NCBI GenBank assembly: GCA_028865545.1
Contig: JAGWJY010000026.1
Span: forward strand, 1 to 48,400
Reading direction: 5' to 3'
DNA: 48,400 nucleotides
Origin: Alphaproteobacteria bacterium
GTDB taxonomy: Bacteria; Pseudomonadota; Alphaproteobacteria; Micropepsales; Micropepsaceae
The number at the start of each line of letters is the position of its first letter. The stretch's first letter is position 1. The notes below the pieces were generated by a model. The model was not told the origin of the DNA, searched no databases, and saw only the letters and a program-made list of their open reading frames with translations. The position numbers and the translations under genes were made by a program. Positions 1-8,500 of the stretch are shown here, in pieces.

Positions 1-519
1 GAATATATGTCGGGCCAGACCCTGGAAGGCCAGCTCGGCGACCTGGTCCCGCCGCGCTTCCTGCCGGACGGGGTGTTCGACACGATTGCGCACCGCCTGC
101 TGAGTTTCCTGGTGATCTCCGAAGACCTGCCGATGGCCGACAACCGGGTCTGGCTGGACAACGGCGGACGCATCCATCTCGACTACGCGCACAACAATCT
201 GGAAGGCCATGAACGGCTGGTCGAGACGCTGCGCCAGGCGCTGGACGGCTTCACCAGCCACACCCATCCCCTGTCGCAGCACCATTTCCAGTTCGACTCG
301 CTCCTGCCGCTTTACGGCACGGCGCATCAGAACGGCACGGTGCGCTTCGGCGACGACCCCAAATCCTCGGTCCTCGATCCGATGTGCAAGGCGCACGATC
401 TGGACAACCTCTATGTCGTCGACTCGGGATTCTTCGTGTCGAGCGCGGCGGTGAATCCGACTCTTACTATCGTTGCCAACGCCATGCGCGTCGGCGACCA
501 CCTGAAGCAACGACTCTAG
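1..519 (+). CDS. GMC-family oxidoreductase, C-terminal part (5' end outside window)
   Basis: The frame is open from the first base, so this is the last 172 codons of a longer gene. The family oxidises alcohols or sugars with bound FAD. What remains is the GMC C-terminal substrate/flavin domain: GTAHQNGTVRFGDDP carries the catalytic-His region, and VVDSGFFVSSAAVNPTLTI followed by ANAMR matches the closing FAD-contact motif with its Asn. The first in-window ATG (base 7) has no ribosome site and lies inside the domain, so it is not the true start. Substrate cannot be told. The gene converges on the RND permease, with a weak hairpin and T-run between them. Confidence 0.85.
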   Translation, partial: EYMSGQTLEGQLGDLVPPRFLPDGVFDTIAHRLLSFLVISEDLPMADNRVWLDNGGRIHLDYAHNNLEGHERLVETLRQALDGFTSHTHPLSQHHFQFDSLLPLYGTAHQNGTVRFGDDPKSSVLDPMCKAHDLDNLYVVDSGFFVSSAAVNPTLTIVANAMRVGDHLKQRL

Positions 520-680
520 ACGGGCCGGCTCTCTGCGGTACTGCTTACAAATGTGCTGATATAAAAGATGTGGTAATTCGAGCGTGTCGGTTCAAGAGCA
601 CAGCGAAGAAAATCGGCGCCTGCGACAATTCTCGAGAAACGCGTTTGATATCACGCATCAAGATTCGTCGAAGCGGGCAA

Positions 681-727
681 TTCCGCAAATATAATCAGAC
701 TCATTCGCGGAAATAATTTTTTTCAAA
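681..727 (+). terminator. possible weak Rho-independent terminator after the GMC gene
   Basis: TTCCGC (681-686) pairs with GCGGAA (707-712) across a 20-nt loop and is followed by AATAA and a run of seven T (717-723). The stem is only 6 bp and the loop is large, so efficiency is doubtful. The rest of the 225-bp gap (520-744) between the two convergent genes shows no gene. Confidence 0.3.
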
Positions 728-744
728 GCACGAACGCGCCGCGT

Positions 745-3700
745 CTAGGCGTGCTGCGGCGCATCGTGGTCGCTCTGTTTGTGGGTGCGTGCGATCAGCA
801 TGTACATCGCCGGTACCACGAACAGCGTGAAGCAGGTGCCGATGGCAACACCGGTGGCGATCACGATACCCAGGTTGAAGCGCGCGGCGGCGCCGGCACC
901 CGAGGCAAAGATCAGCGGCATGACGCCCAGCACCATGGCGGCGGTGGTCATCAGGATCGGCCTGAGACGGATGGCGGCGGCTTCCTCGATCGCCTGGCGC
1001 TTGCTCTTGCCTTCCAGCAGCTGGAGGTCGTTGGCGAAGCGCACGATCAGGATGCCGTGCTTGCTGATCAGGCCGATCAGCGTGACGAGGCCGACCTCGG
1101 TGTAAATGTTGAGGCTGGCGCCGCCGACCCCCATGGCGATGAAAATCAAGGCGCCGCAAACCGACATCGGCACGCTGATCAGGATGATGATGGGATCGCG
1201 GAAGCTTTCGAAGAGCGCGGCCAGCGTCAGGAAGATGATGACCAATGCGAAGAAGAAGGTGACCACCAGCGCACTCGATTCCTGCACATACTGGCGGGAC
1301 GGGCCGGCGTAATCGACGCGATAGCCTTGCGGCAAGATATTGGCGGCGATCTTCTGCATCTGGGCGAGTGCGTCGCCCGTCGTCATGCCCGGCCGCGGGA
1401 TGGCGGTGATGGTGGCGGCGTTGAGCTGCTGGAAGTGGTTGAGCGACTCCGGCGTGACCGTCTGTTCGAGGTGCGCCACGGTGGACAGCGGAATGGACGC
1501 ACCCGCCGCCGTGCGGATGTAGTAGTTCTTCAGCTGATCGGCGTTGAGACGGTCGACCTGCTCGACCTGCGGAATGACCTGATAGGCGCGGCCGGAGAGG
1601 TCGAAGTAGTTGACATAACCGCCGCCCAACATCGCCGAGAGCGAGCTGCCGACGTCGCTCATGGTCAACCCCATAGCGGCGACCTTGTCGCGATTGATGA
1701 CGATTTCCGTCTGCGGCTCGTCATATTTCAGATCGGAATCGAGATAGACGAAGCTGCCCGATTTGAGCGCCGCATCCATGACGCTCTGCGCCACGGTGTT
1801 GAGCCGCGGGAAGCCTTCGGTGGTCTCGATCACGAACTGTACGCCAAGGCCGCGCGGACCCGGCAGCGACGGCACCAGGAAGGCGGCGGCGCGAACGCCC
1901 GCCACCTTGTTGAACTGCTTCTGGATGAGCGGCGCGAGCGTTTGCGCCGAGCGGTCGCGGTCGCCCCACGGCTTGAGCACGATGCCGGCGATGTTGGTTC
2001 CCGGCGCCGTGATCTGGAAGGTGTGGTCGGTCTCGGGAAACGACTTGGCGATCTCGAACACCTGATGCTGCCAGATCAGCGACTGCTCCAGCGTCGCCGT
2101 CGGCGGCGTCGTCAGCGAGGCGATGACGATGCCCTGGTCCTCGTTCGGTGCAAGCTCCGACTTGGACAGAGTGAACAGCATGTAGATGCTGCCCAGGATG
2201 ATCACGGCAAAGACGATAACGACCGGAAGCTCGTTCAGCGCGCTGTGCAACAGGCGCTGATAGGCCCCGTGCAGAGCATCGAACTTTTTGTCGATATAGG
2301 TGACGATGCGGCGCTCCAACGGCGAACGCGTGTCGGCGTGGGAATGCAACAGCCGACTCGACATCATCGGCGACAGCGTCAGCGCGACGATGGCGGAGAT
2401 GATGACCGCGCCTACCAGCGTGAAGGCGAATTCCACGAACAGGGCGCCGGTGAGCCCGCCGATGAAGCCGATCGGCACATAGACCGCCACCAGCACCAGC
2501 GCCATGGCGATGATCGGACTGCCGAGCTCGCGCGCGCCCATGATGGCGGCGTCCCAGGCCGTCCGGCCCTCCTCCAGATGGCGGCTGACGTTCTCCACCA
2601 CGATGATGGCATCGTCGACCACCAGGCCGATGGCCAGCACGAAGGCCAGCAAAGTGAGCAGATTGAGGGTGAAGCCGAAGACCAGCATGAATATCCCTGC
2701 GCCGATCAGCGACAGCGGGATGGTCACGATGGGGATGGCGACGGCGCGCGGCGAGCCGAGGAAGATGAAGATCACGAAGATGACGATGGCGATGGCCTCG
2801 CCCAACGTCCATTCGACTTCGGTGATCGAGCTCTGGATGAATTTTGTCGAATCATAGGCGACGAACGACGTCAGACCCTGCGGCAGCTGTGCGTTGATGC
2901 CGGGCAGGATTGCACGCACCCGCTGGATGACATCCAGCACGTTGGCACTCGGCGCTACGTTGATGGCCACCACCACGCCCGGATTGCCGTCGAAATTCGC
3001 CTGCGAGTCGTAGTTGGTGGCGCCCAACGTTACCCTGGCGACGTCGGACAGCCGGACATAGGCGCCGTTCTGCGACTTGATGATGAGATCCTTGAACTCG
3101 TCGATGGAATGCAGATTGGTCGAGGCGGTCAGGTTCACCTGCACCATCTGGCCGCGCGTCGAGCCGGCACCGGACAGGTAGTTGTTGGCGGCGAGCACCG
3201 AGTAGACGTCGGAGGCCGTCAACCCATAGGCCGCGAGTTTCTGCGGATCGAGCCAGACGCGGACAGCGAACAGTTTGGCGCCCATGATCTGCGCCTGCTG
3301 CACGCCTTCCACTGCCTGCAGCTGCGGCTGCACCACGCGCAGCAGATAGTCGGTGACCTTGTTCGGCGGCAGAACCTTGCTGTTGAAGGTGATGTACATC
3401 GCCGAGATCGACTGGCCGACGGCGATGCTGATCACCGACTGCTGCGCCTGCGGCGGCATCTGGTTCTTGACCGAATTGACCTGCGTGATGATCTGGGCCA
3501 GCGCCTTGCTGGCATCGTAGTTCAGACGCAAGTTGACCGTGATCGAGGACTGGCCCTGCGTGCTGCTCGACGTCATGTAGTCGATGCCGTCGGCCTGGGC
3601 GATGGCATTCTCGAGCGGCGTCGTGATGAAACCGGCGATGGTTTCCGGGCTCGCGCCGTAATAGGCGGTCGACACGGTGACCACCGCGTTCTGCGTCACC

Positions 3701-3813
3701 GGGAACTGGCGCACCGGCAGCGAGGTGAGGGCGCGAATCCCAAGCACCAGGATTGCCAGGCTGATGACGGTGGCAAGGACTGGCCGCCGGATAAAGATGT
3801 CGGTGAAATTCAT
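745..3813 (-). CDS. RND multidrug efflux permease (HAE1/AcrB type)
   Basis: Proton-driven inner-membrane pump that expels drugs or other hydrophobic compounds through a tripartite complex. The 1022 residues are the usual length. The N-terminus (MNFTDIFIRRPVLA then a hydrophobic helix) is typical of AcrB/MexB relatives, and the TM4 proton-relay pair is present as Asp400-Asp401 in GLVVDDAIIVVENV. Two large periplasmic loops and two sets of membrane helices fit the duplicated RND fold. It starts 10 nt after the stop of the membrane-fusion gene, so the two are co-transcribed. No TolC-like outer-membrane gene is in the window, so the pump must use one from elsewhere. Substrate range cannot be read from sequence. 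Confidence 0.95.
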   Translation of the reverse strand: MNFTDIFIRRPVLATVISLAILVLGIRALTSLPVRQFPVTQNAVVTVSTAYYGASPETIAGFITTPLENAIAQADGIDYMTSSSTQGQSSITVNLRLNYDASKALAQIITQVNSVKNQMPPQAQQSVISIAVGQSISAMYITFNSKVLPPNKVTDYLLRVVQPQLQAVEGVQQAQIMGAKLFAVRVWLDPQKLAAYGLTASDVYSVLAANNYLSGAGSTRGQMVQVNLTASTNLHSIDEFKDLIIKSQNGAYVRLSDVARVTLGATNYDSQANFDGNPGVVVAINVAPSANVLDVIQRVRAILPGINAQLPQGLTSFVAYDSTKFIQSSITEVEWTLGEAIAIVIFVIFIFLGSPRAVAIPIVTIPLSLIGAGIFMLVFGFTLNLLTLLAFVLAIGLVVDDAIIVVENVSRHLEEGRTAWDAAIMGARELGSPIIAMALVLVAVYVPIGFIGGLTGALFVEFAFTLVGAVIISAIVALTLSPMMSSRLLHSHADTRSPLERRIVTYIDKKFDALHGAYQRLLHSALNELPVVIVFAVIILGSIYMLFTLSKSELAPNEDQGIVIASLTTPPTATLEQSLIWQHQVFEIAKSFPETDHTFQITAPGTNIAGIVLKPWGDRDRSAQTLAPLIQKQFNKVAGVRAAAFLVPSLPGPRGLGVQFVIETTEGFPRLNTVAQSVMDAALKSGSFVYLDSDLKYDEPQTEIVINRDKVAAMGLTMSDVGSSLSAMLGGGYVNYFDLSGRAYQVIPQVEQVDRLNADQLKNYYIRTAAGASIPLSTVAHLEQTVTPESLNHFQQLNAATITAIPRPGMTTGDALAQMQKIAANILPQGYRVDYAGPSRQYVQESSALVVTFFFALVIIFLTLAALFESFRDPIIILISVPMSVCGALIFIAMGVGGASLNIYTEVGLVTLIGLISKHGILIVRFANDLQLLEGKSKRQAIEEAAAIRLRPILMTTAAMVLGVMPLIFASGAGAAARFNLGIVIATGVAIGTCFTLFVVPAMYMLIARTHKQSDHDAPQHA

Positions 3814-3823
3814 CGCGGCCGGC

Positions 3824-5047
3824 CTATTGCTCGACCGGTGTCGGCGCAGGATTGTTCGGGAGCTTCACGCTGTTGTTGATGGTGATGAGCGTGCCGTTCT
3901 TCAGCTTGAGCTGGCCGGCGCTGACCACGTCTTCCTCGGGCTTGAGGCCGCTCAGGATCGCGATCTGGTCGCCGCGCGTTTCGCCGACGGTAACGAAGCG
4001 CTGCTCGGCCGCCAGCTGATCCTTGCCGGTGGGATTCTGCGAGGCCGGCGATTTGGTGATGACGAAGACCGTGTCGCCATAGGGATTATAAACCACCGCG
4101 GTCTGCGGCAGGGTGATCAGCGGTCGCGGCTGGCCGACATCGGTCACGACGGTGGCGAACATGCCCGGCAGCAGCGACTTACCCGGATTGTGGATCAGCG
4201 CGCGCACATGCGCATTACGGGTGACGGGATCGACCTTCGGATCGAAGGCGACGATCTCGCCGACAAAGGTCTTGCCCGCAGCGGCGTTGCTGGTGAGCGT
4301 GACCTTGCTGCCGGTCTTGAGCTCGGCGAGCTGTTGCTGAGGTACGTCGAAGTCGACATAGATCGGATCGAGCTGCTGCAGCGTGACAAGCGTCTGCCCG
4401 GCGGCGACATATTGGCCGACATCGACCTGACGGATGCCGACGCGCCCGTCATAAGGCGCGCGGATCGCCTTCTTTTCGACCGTCGCGGCCTGAGCGTCCA
4501 CCTGAGCCGTTGCGCCCCTGAAATTGGCGAGCGCAGTGTCGTACACCGTCTGGCTGATGGCGTTGGTCTTGATCAAGGCGGCGTCACGGTCATAGGTCAG
4601 CTTCGCCAGCACGGCCGCCGCCCGCAACGAGGCGAGCAGGGCGCGGTCCTGATCGTCGCGCAGCTGGATGAGCAACATGCCTTTGCGCACATCCTCGTCC
4701 GGCTTGAAACCGATCCGTGTCACCAGCCCGGCGACTTCCGAGGCCAGATCCGCGCCCTGCACGGCATGCAGCGTGCCGACCGAACGCAATTGCGTCTGCC
4801 ACGGTGTCTTCTCGGCATGGACGGTGGAGACGGTTTGAATGGGGGTGAACGCACCCTTGGGCATCATCAGGAAACCGATGATGGGCGCGCCGATAATGTA
4901 TCCAAAGACGAGCACCAACACCGCGGCGACAATCAAAAGCATGCGGATCATGCGGGGCGTGAGATAGCTTGCTATTCCTTTGGGCACATTTTCGCCGATA
5001 GCCGCGTTAATTCGATCCGGCCATGCCCCCGTACGTCCCGTCGTCAT
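3824..5047 (-). CDS. RND efflux membrane-fusion (periplasmic adaptor) protein
   Basis: HlyD/AcrA-family adaptor linking the permease to an outer-membrane channel. The ATG at 5047 gives 407 residues; an in-frame GTG at 5104 adds 19 residues that do not look conserved, and GAGAA precedes the ATG. Residues about 36-54 form one N-terminal membrane anchor, so it is membrane-tethered rather than a lipoprotein. Lipoyl/barrel-sandwich halves flank a short helical hairpin: the region around APYDGRVGIRQVDVGQYVAAG is the classic second half. Beta-barrel and membrane-proximal domains follow. First gene of a two-gene operon with the permease. The 251-bp gap upstream must hold the promoter, but no clear one is seen. 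Confidence 0.93.
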   Translation of the reverse strand: MTTGRTGAWPDRINAAIGENVPKGIASYLTPRMIRMLLIVAAVLVLVFGYIIGAPIIGFLMMPKGAFTPIQTVSTVHAEKTPWQTQLRSVGTLHAVQGADLASEVAGLVTRIGFKPDEDVRKGMLLIQLRDDQDRALLASLRAAAVLAKLTYDRDAALIKTNAISQTVYDTALANFRGATAQVDAQAATVEKKAIRAPYDGRVGIRQVDVGQYVAAGQTLVTLQQLDPIYVDFDVPQQQLAELKTGSKVTLTSNAAAGKTFVGEIVAFDPKVDPVTRNAHVRALIHNPGKSLLPGMFATVVTDVGQPRPLITLPQTAVVYNPYGDTVFVITKSPASQNPTGKDQLAAEQRFVTVGETRGDQIAILSGLKPEEDVVSAGQLKLKNGTLITINNSVKLPNNPAPTPVEQ

Positions 5048-5298
5048 CGTTTGTTCTCGCAAAAAAATGTCGCCCCACACTGCGGCGAGGCGGCCAAAAT
5101 TCACTCACGCGCGCGCTGTGTAATCCTCACAGGCGCCAAAGCTGAATTAAGATATTGTGCGTGCACCTCGAAATGACAAGTGCGCGAGGACGAAAAGTGT
5201 CGCGCCGCGTCTCAATCCGCTCGTTCGGCCGTTTTTGGTGGCTATTTGCGAGTAAGTCGCGGAGTGCGCGCTGCTGCCGGCCACATTAAGGGTATGGA

Positions 5299-6180
5299 CT
5301 ATGCGGGGCTCAGCCCTGCCTTCGCTGCGGCGACGCAGGCCAGCGCCGCCCAGTCCTTTTCGCCCAGGCCGGCGACCATCGCCTCAATAAAATGATCGTG
5401 TACCAAGCTCGCAAGCGGCAGGGGGACCTGCAACTCGTTGCCAGCGGCCAGCGCGAGACCCGCATCCTTCATGCCGAGCCGCAATTTGAAGCCGGGCGGT
5501 TCGTATTTTTGGGCCACGATGAGCGCGCCGTAGCCTTGATAGACAGGAGCCGCAAACAGCGAGCTGGTCAGCACCTCGTGAAAAATCGCCGGATCGATGC
5601 CGCCCTTGCGCACCAGGGCGATGGCCTCACCCAAGGTCTCGATGGCCGCCGCCAACATGAAATTTCCGGCGATCTTGAAGAGGTTCGCCTGTTCGGGGAC
5701 CTGCCCGACCACGGCGACCCGTCGGCCGATGACCTCGAGAACGGGCTGCACGCGCGCGACATCCTTCTCAGCACCGGCCGCAATGACGATCAATTTCGCG
5801 GCGGCGGCCGCGTCCGGACGGCCGAACACCGGCGCCGCGACATAACCCAGGCCGCGCGCCCGATGCGCCTCGGTCAGTTGACGCGCCAGGGCCGTAGATA
5901 TGGTCGCCATATTGACGTGCACCAGGCCGGACGCGGCCTTGTCCAAGACGGCACCGGTCAGTCCGACCTCGGCGAGGGCGGCGTCGTTGGCGAGCATGGA
6001 GAAGACGGCGTCGCCCTGCAGCGTTTCCGCCGGCGCCTTCGCGACGACGGCGCCCAGCGCGGCGAGTGCGGCGACCGGACCCGGAGAGCGGTTCCACACC
6101 GTGACCTGATGGCCGGCGCGCAGGACGTTGGCGACGATCGCCTGCCCCATATTTCCCAGGCCGATGAATCCGATCTTCAT
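5299..6180 (-). CDS. NAD(P)-dependent beta-hydroxyacid dehydrogenase (HIBADH / 6PGDH-like)
   Basis: Oxidises a beta-hydroxyacid or reduces a small aldehyde acid, using NAD(P). The start at 6180 gives MKIGFIGLGNMG, the Rossmann GxGxxG at residues 7-12, with GGAGA just upstream. Three earlier in-frame codons-worth of sequence (to 6207) are not needed. The C-terminal domain has NLFKIAGNFM, with the family's catalytic Lys at 169 and Asn at 173. At 293 residues it has normal length. It is last in the minus-strand operon behind two pirins and an FMN reductase (23-nt gap), which suggests a role in redox or electrophile stress rather than valine breakdown, but that is inference. Confidence 0.88.
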   Translation of the reverse strand: MKIGFIGLGNMGQAIVANVLRAGHQVTVWNRSPGPVAALAALGAVVAKAPAETLQGDAVFSMLANDAALAEVGLTGAVLDKAASGLVHVNMATISTALARQLTEAHRARGLGYVAAPVFGRPDAAAAAKLIVIAAGAEKDVARVQPVLEVIGRRVAVVGQVPEQANLFKIAGNFMLAAAIETLGEAIALVRKGGIDPAIFHEVLTSSLFAAPVYQGYGALIVAQKYEPPGFKLRLGMKDAGLALAAGNELQVPLPLASLVHDHFIEAMVAGLGEKDWAALACVAAAKAGLSPA

Positions 6181-6203
6181 GTGGTTCTCCATTGTCGAAG
6201 CGA

Positions 6204-7064
6204 TCAAGCGGCAGGCGCGTTGAACTTACCGGCCTGGTAATCGCGAATGGCGTCGTGAATCTCCTGCACGGTGTTCATGACGAAGGGGCCATGCGCCGCC
6301 ACCGGTTCACCGATCGGATCTCCATGACACAGCAGAAGGACGGCGTCCGTGACGGATTCGATGTCGACCGTCTCGCCCTGCCTGCTCAACTCTGCGAGCA
6401 TGTAAGCTTGCATCTGCACGCCTTCAACCCTCACCGAGCCGCGAACGACATAAAGAAAGACATTGCGGCCGCCGACCGCCTCGAGGCGCAGACGCCCGCC
6501 CGCTTTCATCCCGACGGTCGAAGCGAAGATGCCGGTGAGCGATTCAATCGGACCTTCATGCCCGTTCCACGCCCCGGCGACGAGGTTGAGCGTCACGCGG
6601 CCGTCATCCGACGCAATGACAGGAATCTGATTGCGCTGCAGCCCGGTGTAGCACGGCGGCGACATCTTTAGCTGCGCCGGCAGATTCACCCAAAGCTGCA
6701 GGATTTCCAGCGGACCGCCGTTTCGCTTGAAATCGTCCGGCGACAGTTCGGAATGGATCAACCCGCTGCCCGCCGTCATCCACTGCACGCCGCCGGCATG
6801 GATGATGCTTTCGTGACCGCCGGTGTCGCGGTGCATCAGCCCACCTTCGAGAATGAAGGTGACGGTCTCGAAGCCGCGATGCGGATGCGGCCCGAACGGC
6901 AGGCCGGTATTGTTCGGCGGATAGGTCTGCGGGCCGTGATGATTGAGGAACAGGAACGGATCGACCTGCTGCACGGCAGGGCCCGGGACGGGACGGCGCG
7001 TCGTCAGATCGCCGATGTCGTCCCGGATCGCCTTGTGCTGTGCGATGAATGTCTTTCCGCTCAT
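6204..7064 (-). CDS. Pirin family protein (bicupin), copy 1
   Basis: Pirins are Fe-binding bicupins; some bacterial members are quercetin 2,3-dioxygenases. At 286 residues this is full length. The metal ligands of the N-terminal cupin are all there: His60 and His62 in FGPHPHRGFETVT, and His104 and Glu106 in GLIHSELSP. The C-terminal cupin ends at about residue 250. Third gene in the operon, 9 nt after the FMN reductase and 23 nt before the dehydrogenase. It differs from the operon's other pirin in length and sequence, so the two are not a recent duplication. Substrate unknown. Confidence 0.92.
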   Translation of the reverse strand: MSGKTFIAQHKAIRDDIGDLTTRRPVPGPAVQQVDPFLFLNHHGPQTYPPNNTGLPFGPHPHRGFETVTFILEGGLMHRDTGGHESIIHAGGVQWMTAGSGLIHSELSPDDFKRNGGPLEILQLWVNLPAQLKMSPPCYTGLQRNQIPVIASDDGRVTLNLVAGAWNGHEGPIESLTGIFASTVGMKAGGRLRLEAVGGRNVFLYVVRGSVRVEGVQMQAYMLAELSRQGETVDIESVTDAVLLLCHGDPIGEPVAAHGPFVMNTVQEIHDAIRDYQAGKFNAPAA

Positions 7065-7073
7065 GCGCCTTCC

Positions 7074-7661
7074 TTATTTCTTGGCGTCCGCTTCGCGGGC
7101 CGTCTTCAGGGCATTGGCCCACCAGACCAGCTGATCGAGCATATCCTTGGCATTGGCCTGCAGATAGGTCAGCTCGTTGATGTCCTTGCCCTGCTGCCAG
7201 ACCGCCATGAAATCCGCGCCCTGAATATGAACGCCGCTGCGCATCGGCGCCATCTGCAATTCGACATTCATCAGCCGCAGATGTTCGATGGCGCGCGCAC
7301 CGCCCACCGAGCCGTAGCCGACATAGGCGGCGGGCTTCTTGTTCCATTCGGTATAGGCGTAATCGAGCGCGTTCTTCAGCGCCGCCGAGACGCCGCGATT
7401 GTATTCCGCCGTGACGAAGATATAGCCGTCGAATTCCGCGACTTTCTTCTGCCAGCGCAGCGCCACCTCATTCTTCGACGGTACCCAGGCGCTGGACGCC
7501 GGCTCGTCGAAGAACGGCATCGGATAGTCGCGCAGATCGACAAGCTCGACCGTGAGGTCGTCGCGCTTCGCGGCAATGTCGTAGATCCACTTCGCAGGCT
7601 TGTCGGCGAAACGCGCGGCGCGGGTGGCGCTGATGATGATGGCAATTTTCGGCTTATGCAT
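7074..7661 (-). CDS. NAD(P)H-dependent FMN reductase / quinone reductase
   Basis: Flavodoxin-fold reductase of the FMN_red (PF03358) family, 195 residues. These enzymes reduce quinones, azo dyes, chromate or free FMN in the cytosol. KIAIIISATRAARFADKPA is the N-terminal phosphate-binding loop region, and VTAEYNRGVSAALKNALDY matches the conserved flavin-contact stretch (E-Y-N-x-G), followed by KPAAYVGYGSVGGARA. The ATG at 7661 has GGAG six bases upstream. It sits between two pirins in a LysR-linked operon, which fits a quinone or electrophile detoxification role. That is inference. Confidence 0.92.
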   Translation of the reverse strand: MHKPKIAIIISATRAARFADKPAKWIYDIAAKRDDLTVELVDLRDYPMPFFDEPASSAWVPSKNEVALRWQKKVAEFDGYIFVTAEYNRGVSAALKNALDYAYTEWNKKPAAYVGYGSVGGARAIEHLRLMNVELQMAPMRSGVHIQGADFMAVWQQGKDINELTYLQANAKDMLDQLVWWANALKTAREADAKK

Positions 7662-7686
7662 GGGTTACTCCTGGTTGGCGATTGGG

Positions 7687-8385
7687 TTATGCCGCTTCGA
7701 CGAGCACGATTTCGGCGTCTTCGACGCCCACGATCTCGATAGACTTTTCGTCACGGATGGCGGCGCCGTCGCGCGCCGTGACCTGCGTGCCGTTGACGGT
7801 GACCTTCCCTCTGGCGGGAACGAGATAGACGTGATGCTTCGGATCGATTTGCAGCGTCAGCCTTTCACCGCTCTTGACGGTGGCGCCGAGCACGCGGGCT
7901 TCGGTACGGATCGGCAAGGCGTCGTTGTCATTGGCAAAGCCGCTGGCCAGCGTCACGAAACGGCCCGAGCGGTCCGATTTCGGAAACGGCTTGGTGCCCC
8001 AGGACGGCTGGCCGCCCGGCAGCGTGGGAACGATCCAGATCTGGAAGATGCGTGTCGTCTCGTTTTCGAGATTGTATTCGGAATGCCGGACGCCTGTGCC
8101 CGCCGACATCACCTGCACATCACCCGCCACGGTACGTCCGGTATTGCCCAGCGAATCCTGATGGGTGATGGCGCCGTCGCGAACATAGGTGATGATCTCC
8201 ATGTTCGCATGCGGATGCGGCGGAAAGCCGGACTGCGGCGCGATCTCGTCGTCGTTCCAGACGCGCAGATTGCCCCAGTTCATGCGCTGCGGGTCGTAAT
8301 ACTCGGCGAAGGAAAAATGGTGCTTGGCCTTGAGCCAACCATGGTTGGCGCCGCCGAGCTTCGCGAAGGGTCTTACTTCAATCAT
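7687..8385 (-). CDS. Pirin family protein (YhaK-like bicupin), copy 2
   Basis: First gene of the minus-strand redox operon. The open frame continues far upstream, but the ATG at 8385 (MIEVRPF) is the right start: it has GGAGACAGG upstream, gives 232 residues, the usual size for short pirins of the YhaK/YhhW kind, and does not run into the divergent LysR gene. The metal ligands are His57, His59, His101 and Glu103. Most of this family act as redox sensors or dioxygenases. Its promoter region carries the 36-bp inverted repeat at 8455-8490, so expression is probably under the neighbouring LysR regulator. Confidence 0.93.
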   Translation of the reverse strand: MIEVRPFAKLGGANHGWLKAKHHFSFAEYYDPQRMNWGNLRVWNDDEIAPQSGFPPHPHANMEIITYVRDGAITHQDSLGNTGRTVAGDVQVMSAGTGVRHSEYNLENETTRIFQIWIVPTLPGGQPSWGTKPFPKSDRSGRFVTLASGFANDNDALPIRTEARVLGATVKSGERLTLQIDPKHHVYLVPARGKVTVNGTQVTARDGAAIRDEKSIEIVGVEDAEIVLVEAA

Positions 8386-8454
8386 TGCCTGTCTCCGTGG
8401 ACGCGGTCTGCAATTGCGTCTCAGGACTGAAGATGGGCCTGGACCGGTACATAG

Positions 8455-8490
8455 AAAATAGAAACAATGGAACTTCATTGTTTCTATTTT
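8455..8490. promoter_or_regulatory. perfect 15-bp inverted repeat, probable LysR operator
   Basis: AAAATAGAAACAATG (8455-8469) and its exact reverse complement (8476-8490) are separated by six bases. The repeat lies between the divergent pirin operon and the LysR gene and ends two bases before the LysR ribosome site (8492-8498). It is AT-rich, without a GC core, so it is not a terminator. LysR proteins bind dyad sites of T-N11-A type, and T8459/A8471 fit that spacing. Its place next to the LysR start suggests autorepression plus control of the operon. Confidence 0.75.
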
Positions 8491-8500
8491 TGAGGTGATC

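Noticed and set aside
751..3879. Very long open frame (over 1000 codons) on plus, opposite the RND permease
   Set aside because: Shadow of a GC-rich gene: its product is an unbroken series of R, D, E, H and Q without any fold, while the minus strand gives a clear RND pump.
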